From positions 1 through 5,985 of the forward strand of contig DMKD01000174.1 in NCBI GenBank assembly GCA_003454605.1: a stretch of 5,985 nt of DNA, given 5' to 3'. The notes under the pieces are model-generated. The model had not been told where the DNA came from. It made no database searches and was given only the letters and a program-made list of their open reading frames with translations. Positions 1 to 5,980 of the stretch are shown here, one piece after another. This DNA is from Spirochaeta sp. GTDB lineage: Bacteria > Spirochaetota > Spirochaetia > UBA9216. The position numbers and the translations under genes were made by a program. Position 1 is the stretch's first letter; each line of letters begins with the position of its first letter.

Positions 1-38
1 TCGTTGATTTCCTTCCTCTTTTCTGGTAATCTGTGCGC

Positions 39-1106
39 ATGATAGAGAAACTTGACGAAATAGAAGCACGATATAAAGAACTCGAAACACAGATTGCAGA
101 TCCTGACATTATGAAGGACATGAAAAGATATAAGAAAATTGCGCAGGAGCATTCACATCTCATAGAGATTGTAGAGGAAATCGTTAACTACAGACGTATA
201 TCGACGGAGATCGAAGACGCCAGGATGCTGATCGATAGTGAAACCGATGCTGAAATGAAAGAAATGGCTCAGGAAGAGCTTAAAGGTCTCGAAAACAGCT
301 TTGAAGAATGTGAAGCAAATCTAAAGACCCTTCTTATTCCCAAAGATCCTATGGACAGCAAGAATATCATTATGGAAATTCGCGCCGGTACCGGTGGAGA
401 TGAGGCAGCTCTCTTTGCAGCAGATCTTTTCAGAATGTATTCGAGACTTGCCGAGCACCGCAAGTGGAAAATAGAAATATTGTCGAGCAACGAGATCAAT
501 CTCGGAGGCTTCAAGGAAATTGTCTTCTCTATGAGCGGTAAAAGTGTTTACGGCGATTTAAAATACGAAAGCGGAGTGCACCGTGTTCAACGTGTCCCCT
601 CAACAGAATCCGGAGGGCGTGTTCATACATCGGCTGTAACTGTAGCGGTACTTCCTGAAGCTGAAGAAACTGATATAGATATTAAAACAGAAGATCTTAA
701 AATTGATGTGTTTCGTTCATCAGGTCCCGGAGGCCAGAGTGTTAACACTACAGACTCTGCTGTAAGAATAACCCATCTCCCCACCGGAGTAGTAGTAACC
801 TGTCAGGATGAGAAGTCACAGATTAAAAACAAGGCTAAAGCATTAAGGGTTCTACGATCCAGACTATATGAAGCGGAAGCGGCAAGAATAGCAAAGGAAC
901 GATCAGATGCAAGAAAGAGTCAGGTTGGCTCTGGCGACCGTTCAGAGCGGATCAGAACATATAACTTCCCGCAGAACAGACTCACTGATCATCGTATCAA
1001 CCTAACCCTCTACAAACTCGATTCAATCATCGAGGGTGCTATGGATGAGACAATCGAAGCTCTAAAGCTCAGCGATCGTGAAGCGGCGCTTAAGGCAAAC
1101 CAATAG
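39..1106 (+). CDS. prfA: Peptide chain release factor 1 (RF1)
   Basis: RF1 recognises UAA and UAG in the ribosomal A site and triggers hydrolysis of peptidyl-tRNA. From the ATG at 39 it has 355 residues, close to the usual 355-360. An N-terminal helical domain (about 1-100) is followed by the PCRF region with RAGTGGDEAALFA (about 115-127). The codon-recognition tripeptide is PST at 187-189, the RF1-type PxT rather than the SPF of RF2. The catalytic GGQ lies at 231-233 (bases 729-737) within SSGPGGQSVNTTDSA, and a basic C-terminal part includes DEKSQIKNKAKALR. An in-frame stop at 27-29 leaves GTG 33 or ATG 39 as starts; ATG is chosen because MIEKLDEIEARY matches the family's typical beginning. 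No strong Shine-Dalgarno is visible. A reading frame open from the window edge ends with TGA at 40-42, overlapping the ATG as ATGA, so an upstream gene may be coupled. The stop is TAG, an RF1 codon. Confidence 0.97.
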   Translation: MIEKLDEIEARYKELETQIADPDIMKDMKRYKKIAQEHSHLIEIVEEIVNYRRISTEIEDARMLIDSETDAEMKEMAQEELKGLENSFEECEANLKTLLIPKDPMDSKNIIMEIRAGTGGDEAALFAADLFRMYSRLAEHRKWKIEILSSNEINLGGFKEIVFSMSGKSVYGDLKYESGVHRVQRVPSTESGGRVHTSAVTVAVLPEAEETDIDIKTEDLKIDVFRSSGPGGQSVNTTDSAVRITHLPTGVVVTCQDEKSQIKNKAKALRVLRSRLYEAEAARIAKERSDARKSQVGSGDRSERIRTYNFPQNRLTDHRINLTLYKLDSIIEGAMDETIEALKLSDREAALKANQ

Positions 1107-1115
1107 CCGGAATGA
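1104..1115 (+). promoter_or_regulatory. prfA stop / prmC start junction (UAG, then UGA overlapping AUG)
   Basis: prfA ends with TAG at 1104-1106. If that stop is read through, the same frame continues CCG GAA and meets TGA at 1113-1115. This TGA overlaps the prmC ATG (1112-1114) as ATGA. No clear Shine-Dalgarno precedes prmC (the bases before it are caaaccaatagccgga). Seen directly: the two stops, their frame and the ATGA overlap. Inferred: prmC translation depends on ribosomes finishing prfA, and ribosomes that read through UAG when RF1 is scarce would stop at an RF2-only codon directly on the prmC start. This could be chance. Confidence 0.4.
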
Positions 1116-1969
1116 CTTTCAGAGAAGCACTGTCCGGAGCCGCTGAGAAGCTTCGGAAGGCTGAGATCCTTTTCTGCGATACACCCATGCTTGATGCCTC
1201 TGTTCTTTTAGCGGAGGCGGCTGATATGAGCCGTGAGAAGCTTTTTGCCTCCTACCCCGACACTGTTTCACCAGAAGTTTTAGCAGAATATGAAAAACTC
1301 CTTGAAAAAAGGCTCTCGGGGCTGCCTGTCTCCTACATAAGAAACAGAAAAGAGTTCTTCGGCCGCGAGTTCTACGTAGACAGTTCAGTTCTCGTTCCGA
1401 GACCCGATACCGAGGTTATCATAGAAAAAGCACTGCAGCTGCTGGAAAGGTCTTCAGCCGTACTTGATCTATGTACCGGCAGCGGATGTATTGCTGCTAC
1501 CCTCAAACTTGAACAGCCTGATTTATCACTGACGGCTTCAGATATTTCAAAACCGGCACTAACGGTAGCCTCACGTAATGCAGATGCTCTCGATGCAAAG
1601 ATATCCTTCGCTGAAAGTAACCTGTTCGAAAATATCAGCGGCCGTTTCGACATGATTGTCACAAACCCACCCTACCTTAAGACCGGGGAAACCGACGGAA
1701 TGACTACGTCAGGCTGGCCGGAGCCGATGCTCGCTCTCGACGGAGGGGGTGACGGCCTCGATCTTATTCGAATTATTATCATAACTTCACTGGATTATCT
1801 GAATGATAATGGCTATCTTTTAATAGAGGCAGGGCCGCAGCAGGCTGAAGTAATTTCAGCTCTACTGCAGGATGCGGGGTTTTCGGATATAGAAATCACC
1901 CACGACATGGCCGGCCGAAACAGAGTAACAAGCGGCAGGGTATGTGGAACACACAATAACGAAATTTGA
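1112..1969 (+). CDS. prmC: Release factor glutamine methyltransferase (PrmC/HemK)
   Basis: PrmC uses S-adenosylmethionine to N5-methylate the glutamine of the GGQ motif in RF1 and RF2, raising termination efficiency. The 285-residue protein is of normal length. An N-terminal helical substrate-binding domain (about 1-85) leads to VLVPRPDTE (94-102), a family signature. The class I methyltransferase fold follows, with SAM motif I VLDLCTGSGCIA (117-128), the acidic motif II around TASDIS (141-146) and the catalytic NPPY at 185-188, typical of amide and N6-adenine methyltransferases. The C-terminus has LIEAGPQQ and GRNRVTSGR, as in the family. It begins 5 nt after its substrate gene prfA and overlaps rel by 26 nt at its end, consistent with one operon. 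It was historically named hemK, an assignment to haem metabolism later abandoned. Its stop is TGA, an RF2 codon. Confidence 0.96.
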   Translation: MTFREALSGAAEKLRKAEILFCDTPMLDASVLLAEAADMSREKLFASYPDTVSPEVLAEYEKLLEKRLSGLPVSYIRNRKEFFGREFYVDSSVLVPRPDTEVIIEKALQLLERSSAVLDLCTGSGCIAATLKLEQPDLSLTASDISKPALTVASRNADALDAKISFAESNLFENISGRFDMIVTNPPYLKTGETDGMTTSGWPEPMLALDGGGDGLDLIRIIIITSLDYLNDNGYLLIEAGPQQAEVISALLQDAGFSDIEITHDMAGRNRVTSGRVCGTHNNEI

Positions 1970-3959
1970 GAACAAGGTTTCCAAATTCAGACCAACAGAA
2001 AAAGCAAAGATACTCAAGGCGGTTGAATGGGCCGAAATGAAGCATGGCGATCAGAAACGTGCCAGCGGTGAGCCTTTTTTTATTCATCCGCTCAAAGTAG
2101 CTGAATTTCTCATCGACTTTGGCATGGATCATGAGACCGTTATTGCCGCCATACTGCATGATGTTCTTGAAGACACCGGCACATCCGAAAGCGAGATGAA
2201 AAAAGAGTTCGGACGTAATATAGTCGCTCTCGTAGACGGTGTTACGAAGATATCGATAGTCAAGGCCAAGAGCAAGAGCATCCAGGAAACTGAAACAATG
2301 CGTAAGATGCTTATAGCTATGACGAAGGATATCAGAGTCATAATCATAAAGCTTGCTGATAAGCTTCACAATATGCAGACGCTGAAGTATCTCCCGGAGC
2401 AGAAACGCAAAAGGATCGCCAAAGAATGTCTTGAGATCTATGCCCCCCTCGCCGGCCGACTCGGTATATCGGGACTCAAGACTGATCTGGAGGATCTTGC
2501 ACTCAAGCATCTGAAACCAGAAGTATACAAGCAGCTCAGCGGAACAATACATCTGGTCCAGCATGAAAATATGAATTACCTTAAAAAGGTCGAACGGACG
2601 ATCCTGCGCTCTTCACGGGAAGAGAACATCGATATCGAGGTAAGCACGAGGGCCAAACATATCTACTCGGTTTACCGTAAGATGAAAAAGCGCAAGAAGG
2701 CGGTAGACGAGATCAACGACCTGCTTGGAATACGCATTCTCTGCAACACTCCGAATGAATGCTACACTATTTTGGGGATTGTACACAGGCTATGGCCTCC
2801 GATTGAGAACCGTTTTAAAGACTATATTGCTATGCCGAAATCCAATCAGTATCAGAGTCTGCACACAACTGTCATGTGTTTTGAAGGCCGAAGACTTGAG
2901 GTCCAGATTCGGACATACGCTATGCACTACACGGCTGAATACGGTGTTGCAGCCCACTGGATCTACAAAGACAACCATCGCAATGAGAAACTGAAGCAGG
3001 AAGATCTTGCCATAATAAATAAGCTTAAACGCTGGAACGAACAGCATGTTCCTCAGGTTGAGTTCTGGGAGGAAATCAAGGGCGAGCTGCTCCGGGATTC
3101 CATATATGTTTTCACACCTAAGGGGCATATCGTTGAACTTGCAAAGGATTCTACAGCAATCGACTTTGCCTACCATATTCACACTGAGGTAGGAAACCGC
3201 TGCATTGGTGCAAAGGCCGACGGTTCGATCGTCACCCTGAATACTCCGTTGCGTAACACTCAGGTAATCGAAGTGATGACCTCAAATCGGGGCAAACCAA
3301 ACATCAACTGGCTGCGTTTCGCAAAAACATCCAAAGCAAAAAGCAAAATACGGCAATGGCTGAATAAACATAATGAAGATCTCATCATTGAAAAGAATAT
3401 AATCGCTAAGAACAAGCCTATTCAACCACCGCCTGGAGCTCCGCCGAAGGATAAGGTTCAAACAGATAAATCTGGAAGCGATGCCGGAGAAATAATCAAG
3501 CGTGTACTGGACTCTGCAAGGGTGCAATTTCGTATTGGCGATGAAAACAACATGATGATAAGCCTTGCGAACTGCTGCAAACCTCAAACCGGCGATAATA
3601 TCATCGGCTACGTTTCCCGGGGACGGGGAATTATAGTTCACAAGCGCAACTGTCCCAATCTCAAAAATATTAATGAATTTGAAGAACGGAGCGTTGAGGT
3701 TGAATGGGAGGCCGTATCTCCAACTTCAACCCGCAGATTCGAGGTTACGTCCAAAATAACCAATGACCTGTTCTCCGAGATAGAGGGCTCTATTCGAAAA
3801 TACGGCGGACATCTTATTGAGGGTAAGCTTGAAGAAAATGACAAGGGGAATCTCAAGGGCGCATTCACCATGGAGATGAACCGAAATGTTGATTACAAGC
3901 AGATTCTAAAAAGCATCAGAACCATTCCTTCGGTACTGAATATAAGACCTCTTTCTTAA
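1944..3959 (+). CDS. rel: Bifunctional (p)ppGpp synthetase/hydrolase, Rel/SpoT family
   Basis: Rel makes and degrades (p)ppGpp, the stringent-response alarmone, in response to starved ribosomes and other stress. The 671-residue long-form protein carries all expected domains. The HD hydrolase (about 25-180) has H48, H72-D73 in ILHDVLEDT and LADKLHNM (137-144), so hydrolysis should be active. The synthetase (about 235-345) contains RFKD (290-293), the basic RxKD motif of bifunctional enzymes rather than the ExDD of RelA-only synthetases, plus YQSLHTTV (303-310), EVQIRT (319-324) and AAHW (336-339). The TGS domain is at about 387-446. A proline-rich linker (PPPGAPP, 495-501) precedes the zinc-finger/RIS region with C544, C545, H566 and C570, then a C-terminal ACT domain (about 597-671). 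The start is GTG: an in-frame stop lies at 1926-1928 and the next in-frame ATG is codon 32, inside the HD domain. Overlap with prmC (26 nt) and weak upstream SD signals (AGGG, 1937-1940, only 3 nt from GTG) suggest translational coupling. Confidence 0.96.
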   Translation: MEHTITKFENKVSKFRPTEKAKILKAVEWAEMKHGDQKRASGEPFFIHPLKVAEFLIDFGMDHETVIAAILHDVLEDTGTSESEMKKEFGRNIVALVDGVTKISIVKAKSKSIQETETMRKMLIAMTKDIRVIIIKLADKLHNMQTLKYLPEQKRKRIAKECLEIYAPLAGRLGISGLKTDLEDLALKHLKPEVYKQLSGTIHLVQHENMNYLKKVERTILRSSREENIDIEVSTRAKHIYSVYRKMKKRKKAVDEINDLLGIRILCNTPNECYTILGIVHRLWPPIENRFKDYIAMPKSNQYQSLHTTVMCFEGRRLEVQIRTYAMHYTAEYGVAAHWIYKDNHRNEKLKQEDLAIINKLKRWNEQHVPQVEFWEEIKGELLRDSIYVFTPKGHIVELAKDSTAIDFAYHIHTEVGNRCIGAKADGSIVTLNTPLRNTQVIEVMTSNRGKPNINWLRFAKTSKAKSKIRQWLNKHNEDLIIEKNIIAKNKPIQPPPGAPPKDKVQTDKSGSDAGEIIKRVLDSARVQFRIGDENNMMISLANCCKPQTGDNIIGYVSRGRGIIVHKRNCPNLKNINEFEERSVEVEWEAVSPTSTRRFEVTSKITNDLFSEIEGSIRKYGGHLIEGKLEENDKGNLKGAFTMEMNRNVDYKQILKSIRTIPSVLNIRPLS

Positions 3960-3964
3960 ACGGT

Positions 3965-3973
3965 CCCCCCCCC
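3965..3973 (+). repeat. Homopolymer run of nine C between rel and trmJ
   Basis: Nine consecutive C residues lie in the 29-nt gap between the rel stop (3957-3959) and the trmJ ribosome binding site. Runs this long are prone to slippage in replication and sequencing. The tract is outside both coding regions, so a length change would alter only rel-to-trmJ spacing or the leader, not a reading frame. No matching G run is nearby, so it does not form an obvious hairpin. Confidence 0.9.
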
Positions 3974-3978
3974 TCGAT

Positions 3979-3983
3979 AGGAG
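3979..3983 (+). promoter_or_regulatory. Shine-Dalgarno site of trmJ
   Basis: AGGAG lies 5 nt before the ATG at 3989. It is the clearest ribosome binding site in the window and fixes the trmJ start. prfA, prmC and rel lack one this good, so trmJ probably initiates independently even if co-transcribed. Confidence 0.8.
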
Positions 3984-3988
3984 AAAAG

Positions 3989-4753
3989 ATGATAGATTTT
4001 TCAAATATACGGATAGTTCTTGAGAATCCGAAATCAAGCAAGAATGTAGGCTCTGTCTGCCGCGCCATGAAGAATATGGGATTCAAGCGACTTTATGTAG
4101 CAGGTTCAACTGAGGTCGATATGCAGATGGCCGGGGTCACAGCCATCCACGCATCAGATCTCCTCGACTCAGCTGTCTTCTGCGCCTCGGTGGAAGAGGC
4201 TCTTGAAGGTACAGCTGTTTCCGCCGCAATATCGAGGCGCCGGGGTAAAAAGCGCAAATACTTCAGTCTGCTTCCTGAAGAATTCGCTGATTTAGTAGTA
4301 AAAAGATCTGCAACAGATGGTGAAGCTGATGAACAAGCCGGCGGCGACATCGCAATCGTATTCGGAAATGAAGTTTCAGGTCTCAATGATCATGACCTCG
4401 CCCTCTGTAATACTGCAGTCAGAATTCCGTCATCTGATGAGTTCCCATCGCTGAACCTTTCACATGCCGTACAGGTAATTACCTATGAGATCTTCCGCCG
4501 GGCGCAGAAGGATGAAAAACGTCGTGGATACAGACCGATAAACCGTGAGGAGATAGACTCCCTCACAGCAGGAATAGCAGCTAACCTGAGAGATATAGGC
4601 TTTTTCAAACAGGTTGACGACAGCGACATGCGAACCTTCTTCCGCGACATCTTCGCGCGCGCGGCGCTATCAGCCGGAGAAGCAAATAGGCTGGCAAAGA
4701 TATTCACCAAGATTCGCGGGCTTGCCTCACGCCGGGAAACCAAGCTGCGCTAA
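3989..4753 (+). CDS. trmJ: tRNA (cytidine/uridine-2'-O-)-methyltransferase, TrmJ type (SPOUT/SpoU superfamily)
   Basis: TrmJ-type enzymes are dimeric SPOUT methyltransferases that use SAM to 2'-O-methylate nucleotide 32 of the tRNA anticodon loop. The 254-residue length fits the family. Three SpoU motifs are visible: motif 1 NVGSVCRAMKNMG (19-31, with R25 as the conserved arginine), motif 2 IVFGNEVSGL (123-132) and motif 3 IPSSDEFPSLNLSHAVQV (146-163), followed by TYEIFRRA. The deep trefoil knot that binds SAM is made by motifs 2 and 3. A C-terminal helical tail (about 212-246, FFRDIFARAALSAGEANRLAKIFTKI) resembles the TrmJ extension rather than short TrmL proteins. A small acidic, probably disordered insert lies at about 109-118. 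It follows rel after 29 nt and has a good SD. The exact target nucleotide cannot be read from sequence; another TrmH-family 2'-O-methyltransferase is the alternative. Confidence 0.87.
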   Translation: MIDFSNIRIVLENPKSSKNVGSVCRAMKNMGFKRLYVAGSTEVDMQMAGVTAIHASDLLDSAVFCASVEEALEGTAVSAAISRRRGKKRKYFSLLPEEFADLVVKRSATDGEADEQAGGDIAIVFGNEVSGLNDHDLALCNTAVRIPSSDEFPSLNLSHAVQVITYEIFRRAQKDEKRRGYRPINREEIDSLTAGIAANLRDIGFFKQVDDSDMRTFFRDIFARAALSAGEANRLAKIFTKIRGLASRRETKLR

Positions 4754-4776
4754 AGTCATTTTTCTATTTATTAGGG

Positions 4777-4804
4777 TTTACTGCTTATCAGCAATAATTA
4801 TATT
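4777..4804 (+). promoter_or_regulatory. Candidate promoter for the antitoxin-toxin pair
   Basis: TTTACT (4777-4782) and TATATT (4799-4804) are separated by 16 nt, 42 nt before the antitoxin ATG. They match the sigma-70 consensus at 4 of 6 and 5 of 6 positions. Between them lies a short imperfect palindrome, tgcttatcagca (4782-4793, arms TGCT/AGCA), which could be an operator for antitoxin autoregulation. In AT-rich sequence such matches arise readily by chance. The rest of the 4754-4845 gap shows no convincing terminator for trmJ. Confidence 0.3.
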
Positions 4805-4845
4805 TCTTTGTCCATCAAATTGTTGTATTATTAAAAGGTATAGGT

Positions 4846-5031
4846 ATGGAAATACAGGCATTACATCCCAAATATGTTACTAATGCAAAGGGCGAAAAAA
4901 CAGAAGTAATTTTGCCTATAGATGAATTCTATGAACTTGTTGAAGACCTTGAAGATCTTGCTGTTGTAGCACAGCGTAAAGATGAAAAAATCATCCCACT
5001 TATACAAGTAGAAAAAGAATTGGGTCTTTAA
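4846..5031 (+). CDS. Type II antitoxin, Phd/YefM- or RelB-like, small
   Basis: A 61-residue acidic protein whose start resembles small antitoxins that precede RelE-family toxins. It has ALHPKYVTNAKGEKTEVILP (5-24), a beta-strand-rich start of the Phd/YefM kind, then IDEFYELVEDLEDLAVVAQR, an amphipathic helix, and an EKELGL end. Such antitoxins bind and neutralise the partner toxin and usually repress their own promoter. The start is supported by AAAGG at 4834-4838, 7 nt upstream. The gene looks complete, without internal stops. It ends 4 nt before the toxin remnant, the normal antitoxin-toxin order. G+C is about 34% (63 of 186 by count), well below neighbouring trmJ, suggesting separate origin. 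The exact antitoxin family is a judgement from resemblance; function with a dead partner is uncertain. Confidence 0.75.
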   Translation: MEIQALHPKYVTNAKGEKTEVILPIDEFYELVEDLEDLAVVAQRKDEKIIPLIQVEKELGL

Positions 5032-5035
5032 TATA

Positions 5036-5236
5036 GTGTATGAGATTTATTTTAAAAAGTCTGCGGTAAAAGCACTTGCTTCAAATCCTCACCCTAAGGA
5101 TCATAAATAACTCATAGGTGAAAATATAGCCTACCGCATACGAGTTGGAAATTACCGAATTATTTACAATCTTTACGAAAGTGAACTCTTTATCGAAATT
5201 ATAAGAGTTAGACACCGTAAAGATGTTTACAGATAA
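5036..5236 (+). pseudogene. Degraded RelE/ParE-family toxin (internal deletion plus in-frame TAA)
   Basis: In one frame from GTG 5036 the sequence reads MYEIYFKKSAVKALASNPHP, KDHK, a TAA at 5108-5110, then LIGENIAYRIRVGNYRIIYN and LYESELFIEIIRVRHRKDVYR, ending with TAA at 5234-5236. Both halves match the ends of RelE/ParE ribonuclease-fold toxins, including the YRIRVGxYRIIY strand and the RHRKDVYR tail that carries the basic and tyrosine residues of the active site. There are 66 sense codons against the usual 85-90. The helical hairpin normally lying between the opening beta strand and the NPxP segment (roughly 20 residues) is missing, in frame. The stop falls where the family usually has a lysine, so an AAA to TAA change would explain it. 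No in-frame ATG, GTG or TTG follows to restart translation. G+C is 33%. The toxin is almost certainly inactive. The last 10 nt overlap the convergent lipoprotein gene. Confidence 0.8.
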
Positions 5237-5922
5237 TCCTCATAGAAAGTGCTCTCAGCGGAGTTAATAATAAAATCCTTCAGAGGTATTAAATCCCTTT
5301 TCTTCATATCTTCCTCGTAAATATTCAGGCTGCCTGCGTCATCTGTTTTTCTGCTGATGTATTTACCGGTGAGAAAATTGTAGTACTCCTCATCGGCATT
5401 ATCGAATGTAGTTGTGGGGGTAAAGTAGTAGCCGAGCCGCAGTTCTGAAAGCCGCCATAGATTGTCCCGGTAAGTAAAATTATATTTATTGTACCATCTC
5501 CAATTGCTTCCGCCGTAGAATTCTACTACTATATCGCTGCCACTCACGGTAAGGCTCTCAAAGGGATCTCCCCAGATACCGCCTTCGTTAGCGCGCATCA
5601 CAGCCGTATCAGTTGCTGCAGATAATGTGTAAGAATTCATACTATTCTGAAACAGAATAATCAGGGTGCGGGGATAAAGAGAATCTTCATCCTCTGATTT
5701 CTCGAGAATTGCTGCAATATCAATCAATGCATCATTGTTGAAATCAGCTTCTACTGAACTCAAGACTGACCACCCGTCCGGAATATAAGATTCAAAAACA
5801 GCACCTTCAGCTTGTTCATCTTCCTCTTCGGAAGAGCCCTCTGTATAAGCAGCAGTCGTACAGCTGGATAAAATAACCAGCAGTATCGCTGACTGAAGTA
5901 ATCTAAGAATGATTTCCCTCAT
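5227..5922 (-). CDS. Hypothetical secreted lipoprotein with VCBS/FG-GAP-like calcium-loop motif
   Basis: I do not recognise a named gene. From the ATG at 5922 the protein has 231 residues and begins with a lipoprotein signal: basic MREIILR, hydrophobic LLQSAILLVIL, and the lipobox LSSC with Cys21 as the expected lipidated residue. A low-complexity acidic linker follows (EGSSEEEDEQAEG, 28-40). The folded part contains VEADFNNDALIDIAAIL (57-73), whose DxNxDxxxD spacing matches the calcium-binding loop of FG-GAP/VCBS repeats. It continues with RTLIILFQN, GGIWGDPFESLTV (114-126), FYGGSNWRWYNKYNFTY (135-151) and EEYYNFLTGKYISRK (178-192), a motif order I associate with uncharacterised secreted proteins. 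Only one calcium-type loop is seen, so it is not a full propeller. Alternative starts are ATG 5937 and TTG 5946; 5922 gives the most typical signal peptide, though no Shine-Dalgarno is close to any of them. It is predicted to be anchored in a membrane; its role is unknown. Confidence 0.78.
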   Translation of the reverse strand: MREIILRLLQSAILLVILSSCTTAAYTEGSSEEEDEQAEGAVFESYIPDGWSVLSSVEADFNNDALIDIAAILEKSEDEDSLYPRTLIILFQNSMNSYTLSAATDTAVMRANEGGIWGDPFESLTVSGSDIVVEFYGGSNWRWYNKYNFTYRDNLWRLSELRLGYYFTPTTTFDNADEEYYNFLTGKYISRKTDDAGSLNIYEEDMKKRDLIPLKDFIINSAESTFYEDYL

Positions 5923-5951
5923 AACTGATTGTACCATGAAGATCAATATGA

Positions 5952-5980
5952 TTGACAGGGATGATAACTTCTCCTATCAT
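5952..5980 (+). promoter_or_regulatory. Candidate sigma-70 promoter reading out of the window
   Basis: TTGACA (5952-5957), a perfect -35 box, is followed after exactly 17 nt by TATCAT (5975-5980), a 5-of-6 match to the -10 box. It points rightwards, away from the lipoprotein gene, so it would serve a divergent gene beyond the window. The -10 box is also one arm of an inverted repeat, a possible operator. Confidence 0.45.
5961..5980. repeat. Inverted repeat ATGATA-N8-TATCAT
   Basis: Perfect 6-bp arms at 5961-5966 and 5975-5980 flank an 8-nt spacer. The right arm coincides with the candidate -10 box on the + strand. On the minus strand the spacer contains GGAG, an SD-like sequence, but no usable start codon lies at the right distance after it. 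It may be a regulator binding site between divergent genes, or chance. Confidence 0.4.

Noticed and set aside
1..42. Reading frame open from the window edge ending in TGA at 40-42, overlapping the prfA ATG as ATGA (13 codons), possible tail of an upstream gene.
   Set aside because: Too short to identify; another frame also runs from the edge to TAA at 27-29. The ATGA overlap is suggestive but neither tail matches a protein I recognise, including ribosomal protein L31, often found upstream of prfA.
729..746. GGQS instead of the E. coli GGQH after the RF1 catalytic motif, and PST instead of PAT.
   Set aside because: GGQSVNTTDSA is common in RF1 of other bacteria, and the middle position of PxT varies; neither is unusual.
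1896..2564. Long 222-codon open frame on the minus strand opposite prmC and rel.
   Set aside because: It lies wholly opposite two strongly supported genes, has no RBS or recognisable domain, and its composition is that of an antisense shadow.
2838..2858. KSNQYQSLHTT in the Rel synthetase where E. coli has Gly in place of the Gln.
   Set aside because: This position differs between Rel groups (Met in many Gram-positive Rel proteins), so it does not argue for a dead synthetase.
4654..4666. Alternating CG run in trmJ (Z-DNA-like).
   Set aside because: Explained by codons for a Phe-Ala-Arg-Ala-Ala stretch in a conserved helical tail; too short to infer structure.
4614..4883. 89-codon + strand frame across the end of trmJ into the antitoxin start.
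   Set aside because: Out-of-frame with both real genes, no RBS, no domain; it is explained as a shadow running on into AT-rich intergenic DNA.
4846..5236. Functional link between the stringent-response gene rel and the nearby RelE-type toxin locus.
   Set aside because: The toxin is broken, its composition suggests separate origin, and proximity alone does not show a joint pathway.
5903..5980. 25-codon minus-strand frame from an ATG at 5980 (MIGEVIIPVNHIDLHG...) overlapping the lipoprotein start out of frame.
   Set aside because: Could be a leader peptide or gene remnant, but its upstream RBS region is outside the window and there is no supporting signal.
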